Below, piece by piece: positions 16,383-25,753 of a stretch of DNA of 64,000 nt. Where the stretch lies: contig CAXXQD010000023.1 in NCBI GenBank assembly GCA_963677475.2, positions 124,001 through 188,000 of the forward strand, given 5' to 3'. Each line of letters begins with the position of its first letter. Position 1 is the first letter of the stretch. A model generated the notes under the pieces. The model made no database searches. It saw only the letters and a program-made list of their open reading frames with translations, and was not told the DNA's origin. Both the position numbers and the translations under genes were made by a program. Source of the DNA: JABMQB01 sp963677475 (lineage in GTDB: Bacteria > Bacteroidota > Bacteroidia > Bacteroidales > Prolixibacteraceae).

Positions 16383-17186
16383 ATGGGTAAGATTATTGCA
16401 TTGGCAAACCAAAAAGGAGGTGTAGGAAAAACAACCACAACCATCAATTTGGCCGCCAGTTTAGCTGTTCTCGAAAAAAAAGTCCTGATTGTTGATGCCG
16501 ACCCACAGGCAAATGCAACTTCGGGTTTTGGGTTTGAAGTGAAAAATGTGCAGTCAAGCATATACGAATGTTTAGTGGATGGGGTTGACCCAAAAAAGAT
16601 AGTCTTAAAAACAGCTATCGATGGCTTAGACCTTATTCCGTCACATATCGACCTGGTGGGTGCCGAAATTGAAATACTTAATATGCCCAACCGCGAAAAA
16701 GTATTAAAGCACACTATGCAGATAATCAAAGACGATTATGACTTTATTTTTATCGACTGCTCCCCTTCCCTGGGACTAATTACATTAAATGCGCTTACGG
16801 CTTCCGACTCAGTGGTAATTCCTGTACAATGCGAGTATTTTGCCCTTGAAGGTTTAGGTAAACTTTTAAACACAATTAAAATTATCCAGAACCGTTTGAA
16901 CCCTGACCTTGAAATTGAAGGCTTCCTTCTAACGATGTTCGATTCAAGGTTGAACCTATCGAACCAGGTTTACGAAGAGGTAAAAAAACATTTTCAGGAA
17001 ATGGTATTTGAAACGGTTATCCAAAGAAATATTAAACTTAGCGAAGCCCCCAGTTATGGGAAACCGGTCATATTATACGATGCCAGTTCGAAAGGTGCTA
17101 TTAACCACATGAACCTGGCAAGGGAAATTTTACAAAGAAACTCGCTCACCAAAATGTCGAGCGATGAGAAAATCATTAATTTTTAA
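16383..17186 (+). CDS. parA: chromosome-partitioning ATPase ParA/Soj
   Basis: A 267-residue deviant Walker-type ATPase that binds the nucleoid and drives segregation of ParB-bound origins. IIALANQKGGVGKTTTTINL (residues 3-22) is the deviant Walker A with its signature Lys, VLIVDADPQANATSGFG is switch I, and FIFIDCSPSLGLITLNAL is Walker B. It lacks the N-terminal DNA-binding extension of plasmid type Ia ParA and is the chromosomal type. parB follows nine bases after the stop codon, and the DUF5683 and transglycosylase genes continue on the same strand, an arrangement common in Bacteroidota. Confidence 0.95.
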   Translation: MGKIIALANQKGGVGKTTTTINLAASLAVLEKKVLIVDADPQANATSGFGFEVKNVQSSIYECLVDGVDPKKIVLKTAIDGLDLIPSHIDLVGAEIEILNMPNREKVLKHTMQIIKDDYDFIFIDCSPSLGLITLNALTASDSVVIPVQCEYFALEGLGKLLNTIKIIQNRLNPDLEIEGFLLTMFDSRLNLSNQVYEEVKKHFQEMVFETVIQRNIKLSEAPSYGKPVILYDASSKGAINHMNLAREILQRNSLTKMSSDEKIINF

Positions 17187-17195
17187 TCTTTTCAA

Positions 17196-18065
17196 ATGGT
17201 AAAAAGAAGTGGTTTAGGAAAAGGCCTGGGCGCATTAATAAACGATGCCGATAAAATTCAGGAACAGGGTGCAAGCATCAATGAGGTAAAAATATCCAGC
17301 ATTGAGGTAAACCCTTTTCAACCCCGTTCAAAATTCAATGAGGAAAAACTTGAAGAACTTTCTCAATCGATAAAAGAATTAGGGTTAATCCAGCCACTTA
17401 CCTTACGAAAAGTTGGAGAAGACAAATACCAGATCATTGCCGGAGAAAGACGTTTCAGAGCTGCAAAACTTGCAGGATTGGTCAAAGTCCCGGCATTTAT
17501 CCGTGAAGCCGAAGATGATGGCATGCTTGAATTGGCTTTGGTTGAGAACATTCAGCGTGAAGACCTTGATGCGATTGAAGTTGCATTTAGCTATGAACGA
17601 TTAATTGAAGAATGTAACCTTACACAGGACCAACTGAGTACAAGGGTTGGTAAAAAAAGGTCGACCATTGCAAATTATCTGAGGCTGCTTAAATTACCAG
17701 CATTAATTCAAAAAGGATTAAGGGACAAACAAATATCAATGGGCCATGCCAGGGCATTGATAAACATCAAAGACGACAACACACAAGTTTCCCTTTTTAA
17801 CCAAACTGTCAAGAATGACTTATCGGTAAGAAAGGTTGAAGAAATGGTTCGTGAACTTAGCCAGGAACCGGAAAATATGGAAGTAAAACCAAAAGCGGTG
17901 CTGGTCCCTCAGGAATACCTGAAAATTAAGGACAAACTCGCCTCCTATTATAAATCTCCGGTAAACTTTTCCATAAACAGTAAGGGAAAGGGCAAAATAA
18001 CTATTCCGTTTAACTCAAAAGATGATTTCGACCGAATTGTTGAATTGCTAAAAAAAGGGAAATAA
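17196..18065 (+). CDS. parB: chromosome-partitioning protein ParB
   Basis: A 289-residue CTPase clamp that loads at parS sites. The N-terminal domain has EVNPFQPRSKFNEEKLEELS and the CTP-binding motif AGERRFRAAKLAGL (about residues 88-101), followed by ENIQREDLDAIEVAFSYERL, the central helix-turn-helix near STRVGKKRSTIANYLRLLKL, and SMGHARALINI. The C-terminal dimerisation segment ends in RIVELLKKGK. No parS (TGTTNCACGTGAAACA) was noticed nearby, though I could not search for it systematically. The next gene begins two bases after the stop. Confidence 0.94.
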   Translation: MVKRSGLGKGLGALINDADKIQEQGASINEVKISSIEVNPFQPRSKFNEEKLEELSQSIKELGLIQPLTLRKVGEDKYQIIAGERRFRAAKLAGLVKVPAFIREAEDDGMLELALVENIQREDLDAIEVAFSYERLIEECNLTQDQLSTRVGKKRSTIANYLRLLKLPALIQKGLRDKQISMGHARALINIKDDNTQVSLFNQTVKNDLSVRKVEEMVRELSQEPENMEVKPKAVLVPQEYLKIKDKLASYYKSPVNFSINSKGKGKITIPFNSKDDFDRIVELLKKGK

Positions 18066-18067
18066 AT

Positions 18068-18694
18068 TTGAAACTTCTTCGCAGAATATCGCTCGTATGT
18101 ATTGCGTTGCTCATTTTTTTAAAACCGGCATCTACGCAGGTTATAAATGAAACTGTAGCAGTAGACACAACAATGGTTAATACCGAATTGGTCCACTCAC
18201 CAAAAAAGGCAGCCATCTATTCCGCAGTGCTTCCCGGACTGGGGCAGGTGTACAATAAAAAATACTGGAAAGTACCCATTGTGTACCTTGGCTTGGGAGG
18301 GCTAATTTATTTCGTGGGATGGAACAACGATAATTACGTTTTATATAAACAAGGTTATATTGACCTGACCGATACCCAAACCGATCCGGAAGATATACTT
18401 ACAACATCCTACCTCCAAATTAAAGGTAGCGAACGATTTGACCTCTCCAACAGTACAGAGCGAACACAATTTAAGGATGCTTTATTAAAGTTTCAGAATT
18501 ACTATCGAAGAAACCGTGATTTATTGGTTATATTCTCAGCTTTGTTCTATGGCTTGAACATTATTGATGCAAGCGTTGATGCGCATTTTTTTGACCTCGA
18601 TTTAACAGACGACCTCACCTTTGATTGGAAACCCTCTGTTCACACCTTTAACAACGAAAATATTTATTGCATCCATTGTACAATTACTTTTTAA
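18068..18694 (+). CDS. DUF5683 membrane protein
   Basis: A 208-residue protein with a signal peptide (residues 1-23, ending in ASTQ), followed by the DUF5683 core: KKAAIYSAVLPGLGQVYNKK, then YWKVPIVYLGLGGLIYFVGW as a membrane segment, and a second hydrophobic stretch DLLVIFSALFYGLNIIDASV with DAHFFDLDLTDDL. The family is restricted to Bacteroidota, and its role is unknown. The start is TTG two bases after the parB stop, the only start that includes the full signal peptide. It sits between parB and a lytic transglycosylase and is probably part of the same operon. Confidence 0.82.
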   Translation: MKLLRRISLVCIALLIFLKPASTQVINETVAVDTTMVNTELVHSPKKAAIYSAVLPGLGQVYNKKYWKVPIVYLGLGGLIYFVGWNNDNYVLYKQGYIDLTDTQTDPEDILTTSYLQIKGSERFDLSNSTERTQFKDALLKFQNYYRRNRDLLVIFSALFYGLNIIDASVDAHFFDLDLTDDLTFDWKPSVHTFNNENIYCIHCTITF

Positions 18695-18703
18695 ATTCGG
18701 AAT

Positions 18704-20311
18704 ATGCGGTTCATTTCTGTTCTTATTTGTTTCTCTTTTCTATTCTCTTTTCAAATCCTGGGTGGCAATAAAGATAAACTAAAGCAAATTGGTCAAATTC
18801 GTGTAACTTCCCTTGATACGGTCAAAGGTTACACCCACGAATTTGTTGAACCCGATGAAAACTTAAACGACCTTTTCGAAGAAAAAATGGACAGCCTTAC
18901 TCAAACCTGGTATGTGCAAAATTTGTTTTTAAACGATCAGGCTGAAATAGACACCAATTTTTCTGTTGGAAAAATTTTGCCCGACTCGGTTTATATCGAA
19001 AGGCTCAAAAAAATTGACACCCCCATCGATCTTTCCTACAATAAAGTAGTAAAGAATTTTATATCGATGTACTCCATAAAAAGGCGCGAACAAGTGGAGA
19101 TAATGTTGGGCTTGTCAGCATATTACTTCCCCATTTTTGAGGGAATACTGGATAAATACGATATGCCAATGGAGCTAAAATACCTGCCTATAATTGAATC
19201 GGCACTTAATCCGAAAGCAAGATCATGGGCAGGGGCAAGTGGTTTATGGCAATTTGTTTATGGAACCGGAAAAATGATGAAACTGGATGTAAACAGTTTT
19301 GTGGATGAACGCCGCGATGAATTAAAATCATCGGAAGCAGCAGCCAAATATCTCAAACAATTGTACGACGTTTATCAGGATTGGCATCTGGTAATTGCTG
19401 CTTATAATTGTGGTCCGGGCAATGTTAACAAGGCAATACGACGATCGGGCGGGAAAAGGGATTATTGGTCGATATATTACAGGCTCCCGCGCGAAACCAG
19501 GGGTTATGTTCCTGCATTTATTGCTGCAACCTATATCATGACCTATTATAAAGAGCATAACCTAATGCCCATTTTGCCAGAAATTCCGTTAACGACGGAT
19601 ACATTGATGGTGCAGGACTATCTTAACCTAAAGCAAGTTGCTTCGACCCTTGATATTGAACTGGAACAATTGCGAGAATTGAACCCCATGTACCGTGCAG
19701 ATGTTATCCCTGCGCGCCCTGAAAAGCCTTATCCAATAAGAATACCTGTTGAATATGTGGGCGATTTTATCGATCAGGAAACAACTATTTTCAATCACGA
19801 AAGGGAGAAATATTTCCCGGACAATTCGCTTCTTAAACCCGCTTCGGCGAGTACGGCTTATTATACCCCGATGGATATTAAAGGAAAGGAAAAACTCTAT
19901 TATAAAGTAAAATCGGGCGATAACATCGGGTATATTTCGAGCTGGTACAATGTGCGCGCATCGGATATCAGGTATTGGAACAACGTTCGGAGAAACCTCA
20001 TCAGGGTTGGGCAAAAATTACTCATTTACGTTCCGAAAGACAAAAAAGAGCAATTGGCAAAAATAGATGGTATGTCGTTTGAAGCCAAACAATGGATGAT
20101 TGGAAAAACACCGGGATCCACCACAAAAAAAGAGCCGGTAATTATCGATCCAAACTACGAATATTATACCGTAAGAAGAGGCGATAACCTCTGGGACATT
20201 GCATCAAAATACGATGGTATATCGAACAAAGACTTGATGCAATTGAACAATATTACAGATGTTAAAAGCCTTTATATCGGGCAAAAATTAAAAGTTCGGA
20301 AAAAGAGTTAG
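18704..20311 (+). CDS. membrane-bound lytic murein transglycosylase with two LysM domains (MltD-like)
   Basis: A 535-residue envelope enzyme that cleaves peptidoglycan strands, forming 1,6-anhydromuramic ends. It has a signal peptide (about residues 1-20). The SLT domain around residues 150-290 shows the catalytic Glu in PIIESALNPKARSWAGASGL, then GLWQF and AYNCGPGNVNKAI and PRETRGYVPAFIAATYIM. Two C-terminal LysM repeats, YYKVKSGDNIGYISSWYNV and YYTVRRGDNLWDIASKYDG, bind glycan. It follows DUF5683 after nine bases. MltD is the closest named relative. Confidence 0.92.
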   Translation: MRFISVLICFSFLFSFQILGGNKDKLKQIGQIRVTSLDTVKGYTHEFVEPDENLNDLFEEKMDSLTQTWYVQNLFLNDQAEIDTNFSVGKILPDSVYIERLKKIDTPIDLSYNKVVKNFISMYSIKRREQVEIMLGLSAYYFPIFEGILDKYDMPMELKYLPIIESALNPKARSWAGASGLWQFVYGTGKMMKLDVNSFVDERRDELKSSEAAAKYLKQLYDVYQDWHLVIAAYNCGPGNVNKAIRRSGGKRDYWSIYYRLPRETRGYVPAFIAATYIMTYYKEHNLMPILPEIPLTTDTLMVQDYLNLKQVASTLDIELEQLRELNPMYRADVIPARPEKPYPIRIPVEYVGDFIDQETTIFNHEREKYFPDNSLLKPASASTAYYTPMDIKGKEKLYYKVKSGDNIGYISSWYNVRASDIRYWNNVRRNLIRVGQKLLIYVPKDKKEQLAKIDGMSFEAKQWMIGKTPGSTTKKEPVIIDPNYEYYTVRRGDNLWDIASKYDGISNKDLMQLNNITDVKSLYIGQKLKVRKKS

Positions 20312-20385
20312 CGCATATTGGCTGCAAAACAAATTAGTGAACGTATTTTTTTCACTATCTTTTAACTCTCAACTTAAATTCTTTT

Positions 20386-21849
20386 ATGAAGCCTTTTAAA
20401 CTCTTCTTGTTTTTTACCACGGTTTTGCTTGTGCTTGGCATTTTTTCGTGGATTACGCCACAAGAAGGATGGAATGTGTTCGGATCAAATATCCAATTTC
20501 TGAAATATGAACCAGCTTCTATTGCAGAGTTCCCAGTTCAAAACAATGATACCATGATCCCTATCCTAAAAGCTCAATCGGATTCGATTGTTCAGGATTC
20601 CTCCTTGTTAAAAATAGAAGTCAAAAATGACTCTTCATTAAATACCCAAGATCAAGAAGTATTAAATAATAAAAAGCCGAAAAAGGATGCTGCTGTAACT
20701 GATTCTTTAATCTATACGGATAATTTTATCGATCAAATATCGAAAAACGATTCCACAAAACAACAGTTAAGGATTTTTTATTATGGCGATTCCCAGATTG
20801 AAAACGACCGTATAACTTCTACTCTGAGACATCGCTTACAACAGCAATTTGGCGGCTCTGGAAGAGGACTTGTACCCATAACAGATATATATAATTCTGC
20901 CAACAATTTTATAATGTCGATTTCGAAGAACTGGAAAAAAACATCGGTTGTGGGAAGCAAAAGTAAAAACCTGAATGCCGGGATACTCTGCGAGTCTTAT
21001 TCAATTAAAAAGAATCACAATTCGAAAGACAGTTTGAAAAGCTCGTTCATTAAAATAAAAAGCATAAACCCATCCAATGGAAAGGGCTACACAATGACCA
21101 GATTATATTATCAATCTTCTGGTAATTCTCATATTGAAGTAATCAGAAACGAGAAGGCTGTTTATACGCAAAAGCTTGTTTCGGGAACGAAAATACAGGA
21201 ACTTAAACTAAATTTTGGAGAGCAGCCAAATCTATTGGAATTAAAATTAAGTACCGATACTGAGCTTATTGTTTATGGGCTTTCGCTTGAAACGCCCACT
21301 GGAATTCAGGTGGACAATATTGCTTTGCGGGGAAAATCATTGCCTGAATTTACAAGGTTAGATTCAAGCAAATATATGGAAATGGCAAAATTGCTGAAGC
21401 CTTCGTTTGTGATACTTCATTACGGTGTCAATGTAGTACCAAACGTCACCAGTAATTATAATTTTTACAAGGATATGTTATCAACTGATATCCGTTTTCT
21501 CAAGCAAAAACTACCTGGTGTACCCATATTATTGATTAGTACATCGGATATGGCCCATCGGGTGAAAGGCAACCTAAGTTCATACGCGAATATCCCGGAT
21601 ATTGTGAAGGCACAAAAAGAAGCAGCACTTGCTAACAATTGTGATTTTTGGAATTTATACGAAACTATGGGCGGCCAAGGGAGCATGATTGAATGGGTGA
21701 AAAAAATACCACCTTTGGGAAACAAAGATTTCGTGCATTTTACCCCTTTGGGAGCATCGGGCGTTGGTGTATTATTGTACAATCGATTGGTTGAAAAGGA
21801 AAAGAAACCTTTAGTAAACGAAATTATTGCAAATGAATTTGCCAATTAA
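20386..21849 (+). CDS. membrane-anchored SGNH/GDSL hydrolase, partner of the MBOAT protein
   Basis: A 487-residue protein with an N-terminal anchor (residues 1-24), a Ser/Lys-rich linker and an SGNH esterase fold. Block I is YYGDSQIENDRI with the nucleophile Ser near residue 131, block III is FVILHYGVNVV with the oxyanion Gly and Asn, and block V is DFVHFTPLG with the catalytic Asp and His near residues 450-453. SGNH proteins next to MBOAT acyltransferases usually transfer acetyl groups to polysaccharides or peptidoglycan outside the membrane. Its last 17 bases overlap the MBOAT start. The substrate is unknown; PatB- and AlgX/DltD-like roles are the main choices. Confidence 0.85.
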   Translation: MKPFKLFLFFTTVLLVLGIFSWITPQEGWNVFGSNIQFLKYEPASIAEFPVQNNDTMIPILKAQSDSIVQDSSLLKIEVKNDSSLNTQDQEVLNNKKPKKDAAVTDSLIYTDNFIDQISKNDSTKQQLRIFYYGDSQIENDRITSTLRHRLQQQFGGSGRGLVPITDIYNSANNFIMSISKNWKKTSVVGSKSKNLNAGILCESYSIKKNHNSKDSLKSSFIKIKSINPSNGKGYTMTRLYYQSSGNSHIEVIRNEKAVYTQKLVSGTKIQELKLNFGEQPNLLELKLSTDTELIVYGLSLETPTGIQVDNIALRGKSLPEFTRLDSSKYMEMAKLLKPSFVILHYGVNVVPNVTSNYNFYKDMLSTDIRFLKQKLPGVPILLISTSDMAHRVKGNLSSYANIPDIVKAQKEAALANNCDFWNLYETMGGQGSMIEWVKKIPPLGNKDFVHFTPLGASGVGVLLYNRLVEKEKKPLVNEIIANEFAN

Positions 21850-23362
21850 AGACATCATACAGGAAATACTGGTTTATTCGCCAGAGCAACCATTGCTTTA
21901 CACAAGGCCTGTGTTTTGGTTTTTATTTGTTTCGATTATGGGACTTTATTCCTTTTTCTATAAAAAAAATCCCATTCGCAATTTTTACCTGCTGGCAATC
22001 AGCTTATTCCTTTACTATAAAACCAATGGATCGTTCCTGTTTCTTCTGGTCTTTTCTTCGGTTTTAAATTATAGTATTGGTTTTCTTTTATCCTTCATTA
22101 ACAACCTATCCGGTAAGAAAACAATCCTTTTTTTGGGGGTCCTTTTTAACCTTCTAATTCTGGGCTACTTCAAATATGCTTATTTTTTTACTGAATCGTT
22201 TAACCAACTGTTCCATACACAGTACGAAGTTGTGAACTGGTTAATTTTGTGGCAAAATAATATAACAGGCTCAACTTTTAATGTTTCACAAATATTGCTT
22301 CCGGTTGGGATATCCTTCTACACATTTCAGGCACTAAGTTATGTGGTCGATGTGTATAAAAAAAGGGTTGCCCCGGTGAAAAATATTTTTGATTTCAGCT
22401 TTTATCTTGCATTTTTCCCTCAACTGGTAGCGGGTCCAATTGTGAGGGCATCTTCCTTTATTCCCCAATTATATAAAAAATACCAACTCTCAAAAGCCGA
22501 ATTCGGGCATGCACTTTTTTTGGTATTAAAGGGCTTAATCAAGAAAATCCTCTTTGCCGATTTTATTGCGGTTAATTTTGTCGACCGGGTATTTAATTCG
22601 CCCCTATCCTACTCAGGCATCGAAAACCTTTTTGCCGTTTACGGATATTCACTTCAGATTTACTGCGATTTTTCCGGTTATACCGATATTGCTATTGGTA
22701 TTGCCCTTCTAATGGGGTTCAAACTTCCGGTGAACTTTAACGAACCGTATAAAGCATTTAGTTTATCGAATTTTTGGAGGCGCTGGCACATTTCACTTTC
22801 CCTTTGGTTAAGGGATTATCTCTACATACCATTGGGAGGCAACCGAAAAGGGGAAGGCAGAACATATCTTAACCTTCTTATTACCATGGTACTCGGAGGT
22901 TTATGGCATGGGGCGAACCTGCGTTTTATCGTTTGGGGCGGAATCCACGGAATCGGCTTGGTTTTCGATAAACTTTGGAAGAAACTAAGCCCTAAAAAAC
23001 TCATCATTTCGAACCTTGGAAGAATTACCGGAACCATTATCACCTTTAACCTGGTAACATTTGCATGGATATTTTTCCGAGCATCAAGCTGGGAAGTGGT
23101 ACGACAAATTTTCTATCAACTTCATTATAAATTTAATCCCGAAATATTCTCTGAAGTCTTAAAAGGATATTACCTCACCATCAGTATTATGTTTTTAGGC
23201 TTTGTTGTCATGTGGCTACCTGTAAAATGGAAAGAAAAGCTACGAGGGGCATTTATAAAATCGCAAATTATTATCAAATTAATCGTAACCGTATCGATAG
23301 TGGTATTTCTTTACCAGGTTGCCAATTCCGAACTTCAGGCATTTATTTATTTCAGGTTTTAA
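21833..23362 (+). CDS. MBOAT-family O-acyltransferase (AlgI/PatA-like)
   Basis: A 509-residue protein with about ten membrane helices that moves acyl groups from cytoplasmic donors to an extracytoplasmic acceptor. The conserved signature is complete: SNFWRRWHISLSLWLRDYLY, then PLGGNRKG and the invariant His in MVLGGLWHGANLRFIVWG (near residue 360). It overlaps the SGNH gene by 17 bases, which suggests translational coupling. ATG 21833 is taken as the start; a TTG two codons earlier is also open. Together the pair acetylates a surface glycan, but which one cannot be told here. Confidence 0.92.
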   Translation: MNLPIKDIIQEILVYSPEQPLLYTRPVFWFLFVSIMGLYSFFYKKNPIRNFYLLAISLFLYYKTNGSFLFLLVFSSVLNYSIGFLLSFINNLSGKKTILFLGVLFNLLILGYFKYAYFFTESFNQLFHTQYEVVNWLILWQNNITGSTFNVSQILLPVGISFYTFQALSYVVDVYKKRVAPVKNIFDFSFYLAFFPQLVAGPIVRASSFIPQLYKKYQLSKAEFGHALFLVLKGLIKKILFADFIAVNFVDRVFNSPLSYSGIENLFAVYGYSLQIYCDFSGYTDIAIGIALLMGFKLPVNFNEPYKAFSLSNFWRRWHISLSLWLRDYLYIPLGGNRKGEGRTYLNLLITMVLGGLWHGANLRFIVWGGIHGIGLVFDKLWKKLSPKKLIISNLGRITGTIITFNLVTFAWIFFRASSWEVVRQIFYQLHYKFNPEIFSEVLKGYYLTISIMFLGFVVMWLPVKWKEKLRGAFIKSQIIIKLIVTVSIVVFLYQVANSELQAFIYFRF

Positions 23363-23377
23363 TATTTTGACTTGTCC

Positions 23378-23421
23378 AGCTATTGGTAAAACAAAAGCCA
23401 CTGGTTTTGTTACCAATGGCT
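23378..23421. terminator. bidirectional terminator between the MBOAT gene and sucD
   Basis: AGCTATTGGTAA pairs with the downstream TTACCAATGGCT, and ACAAAA with TTTTGT, giving a stem of about 18 bp with a short bulge and a loop around GCCACTGG. It lies between convergent genes. Confidence 0.55.
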
Positions 23422-23446
23422 TCAGGAATTTTATATTTGCGATATT

Positions 23447-24319
23447 TTACAATCCCAGTTTTTCTTTTACCAATCCAGGTATTTCCGATGGCTCTTTTGC
23501 CACAGGCACCCCGGCAGAATAAAAAGCTTTAATTTTTTCTTCGGCAGTTCCGCTTCCGCTTGAAATAATTGCACCTGCATGCCCCATTCTTTTTCCTGGA
23601 GGAGCCGTTTGCCCGGCAATAAATGCTACCACAGGCTTGGTCATTTTATCTTTAATATATTGTGCGGCTTGCTCTTCTGCATCCCCGCCAATCTCACCAA
23701 TCAATACAACTGCATCGGTTTCAGGATCGTTTTCATACATTTCGAGTAAATCGACAAAATATAATCCGGCAACAGGGTCGCCGCCAATACCGACACAAGT
23801 CGTTTGCCCTAAATTACTATGGGTGAGCATATTAACTACCTCGTAGGTTAAGGTGCCACTTCGGCTTATTAAACCAATATTTCCTTTTTTGAAAATCGAA
23901 GCAGGAAGGATTCCGATCAAAGATTCTCCAGGGGTGATTAAGCCAGGGCAATTAGGACCAATCAGTTTCGTACCATTCTTTTTCAGCGAAGGCATCACCT
24001 TTATCATATCCAATTGCGGAACATGTTCGGTAATACAAACAACCAACTCGGCTCCTGCATAACTGGCTTCTAAAATTGCATCGGCAGCAAAAGGTGCAGG
24101 CACAAAAATTATGGAAACGTTGGCACCGGTAGCTTTAACTGCTTGTTCAACGGTATCAAAAATCGGCACACCGTTTACTTCCTGTCCCCCTTTTCCCGGG
24201 GAAACACCAGCAACGATATTCGTTCCATATTCCATCATTTTTTCGGCATGAAACCCTCCATCACGCCCGGTGATTCCCTGAACCACTAACTTTGTATCTT
24301 TATTAATTAAAATACTCAT
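23447..24319 (-). CDS. sucD: succinyl-CoA synthetase alpha subunit
   Basis: A 290-residue ADP- or GDP-forming synthetase subunit of the TCA cycle, carrying the CoA site and the phosphohistidine. Its N-terminus has VQGITGRDGGFHAEKMMEYG, the middle has GPNCPGLITPGE and SRSGTLTYEVVNMLT, and the active-site His is in KRMGHAGAIISSGSGTA near residue 246. Read on the minus strand it follows sucC after 35 bases, the usual order, and the pair is an operon. It converges with the MBOAT gene across a long hairpin. Confidence 0.97.
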   Translation of the reverse strand: MSILINKDTKLVVQGITGRDGGFHAEKMMEYGTNIVAGVSPGKGGQEVNGVPIFDTVEQAVKATGANVSIIFVPAPFAADAILEASYAGAELVVCITEHVPQLDMIKVMPSLKKNGTKLIGPNCPGLITPGESLIGILPASIFKKGNIGLISRSGTLTYEVVNMLTHSNLGQTTCVGIGGDPVAGLYFVDLLEMYENDPETDAVVLIGEIGGDAEEQAAQYIKDKMTKPVVAFIAGQTAPPGKRMGHAGAIISSGSGTAEEKIKAFYSAGVPVAKEPSEIPGLVKEKLGL

Positions 24320-24354
24320 TCTATTTACTTTTGATTCACAGTTTCAGAAACTGC

Positions 24355-25488
24355 TTAATTTTTGCTTAATTCAATGGCCGTTTTTGCGGCTTCACTCATG
24401 GTACTTACAGTTGGCAAACCTGTGCTTTTTAATAATTCCAAGCCTTCTTCGGCATTTGTCCCCGATAATCGGACTACAATCGGGATATCTGTTTTAATTT
24501 TTTCTAAAGCAATAATTAATCCGCGCGCCACATCGTCGCATCGGGTAATCCCCCCGAAAATATTAATCATCACGGCAGTTACATTGCTATCGCTTAAAAG
24601 GATATTCATTGCCTCAATCACTTTTTCAGGGTTTGAACTTCCCCCAATGTCAAGGAAATTGGCAGGTTCGCCACCATACAATTTAATCATGTCCATGGTT
24701 GCCATTGCCAATCCGGCGCCATTTACCATACAACCAATATTGCCGTCAAGCTTAATATATGAAAGGCCATTTTCATTGGCATCAATTTCTTTCTGTTCAT
24801 CCGCCGTCACTTCCCTCATTTCAAGGATTTCCTTTTGACGATAAAGCGCATTGTCATCGAAATTCATTTTACCATCAATTGCCAGTACTTGTTTATCCGG
24901 TGTTAAAACAAGCGGGTTTATTTCAGCAAGTGAAGAATCTGTTTCCACATAAAGCTTATACAATTTTTGAAGGATAACTGCTGCCTGCCTGGCTTGTTTA
25001 ATGTCCCCAAAAAGTTTTAAAGCCACCGCCCTTGCCTGAAAATCCATTATTCCTGTTAAGGGGTCAATCGGGAGTTTAATAATTTTTTCTGGTGAAACCC
25101 TGGCCACTTCTTCAATTTCAACGCCACCTTCACCACTAGCCATTAAAGTCACCGATTTTGAATTCCTGTCGTTAATAAAACCTACATAAAACTCTTTTTC
25201 AATGTCTACAGCATCAGCAACAAGTACTTTTTCAACCGTTAATCCTTTGATGTCCATTCCTAAAATCTGTCCTGCTTTTTCAACTGCTTCAGCTTTAGTT
25301 TTTGCAAGTTTAACGCCACCAGCTTTTCCGCGGCCACCAACATGCACCTGGGCTTTTACAACTTTTAGTTTTCCATCGTCTTTAACATTCTCTTCAACAT
25401 CTTGTACTGTGTAACATAATACATCGTTTGGAACAGGAATCCCGTACTTCCTAAATAAATTTCGGGCTTGATATTCGTGAATTTTCAT
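24355..25488 (-). CDS. sucC: succinyl-CoA synthetase beta subunit
   Basis: A 377-residue subunit with the ATP-grasp fold that binds the nucleotide and succinate. MKIHEYQARNLFRKYGIPVP at the start, KAQVHVGGRGKAGGVKLAKT, SLAEINPLVL, and GGITRCDDVARGL near the C-terminus are all expected features. The residues in the grasp loop do not by themselves decide ATP versus GTP. It is the first gene of sucCD. The 265 bases upstream, shared with the divergent KdsD-like gene, hold an AT-rich stretch in which TATATTTC is only a near match to a -7 element for this strand. Confidence 0.96.
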   Translation of the reverse strand: MKIHEYQARNLFRKYGIPVPNDVLCYTVQDVEENVKDDGKLKVVKAQVHVGGRGKAGGVKLAKTKAEAVEKAGQILGMDIKGLTVEKVLVADAVDIEKEFYVGFINDRNSKSVTLMASGEGGVEIEEVARVSPEKIIKLPIDPLTGIMDFQARAVALKLFGDIKQARQAAVILQKLYKLYVETDSSLAEINPLVLTPDKQVLAIDGKMNFDDNALYRQKEILEMREVTADEQKEIDANENGLSYIKLDGNIGCMVNGAGLAMATMDMIKLYGGEPANFLDIGGSSNPEKVIEAMNILLSDSNVTAVMINIFGGITRCDDVARGLIIALEKIKTDIPIVVRLSGTNAEEGLELLKSTGLPTVSTMSEAAKTAIELSKN

Positions 25489-25723
25489 TTTCTAATTTTG
25501 AATTATAGAAATATATTTGATTGCTTAAAAGTATTAAATATATTTAAGAATCTACTTACTTGGATAGTTCGATTTTATATGACCTTTAACAGTTTTAATT
25601 GTATAATTATTAAATTTATATACATAAATATTCACTTGTAATTGGTGCAAATTTGAACACTTTTTTGATGTTATTTTACCCTTCCATCGGAACATAAACT
25701 GTGGAAAGATCAAATAAAACCAT

Positions 25724-25731
25724 TAGCTTTG
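25724..25731 (+). promoter_or_regulatory. -7 promoter element for the SIS-domain gene
   Basis: TAGCTTTG matches TAnnTTTG, 22 bases before the start codon. Confidence 0.5.
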
Positions 25732-25753
25732 CGCCAACCTTTAAAAGAAGCAG

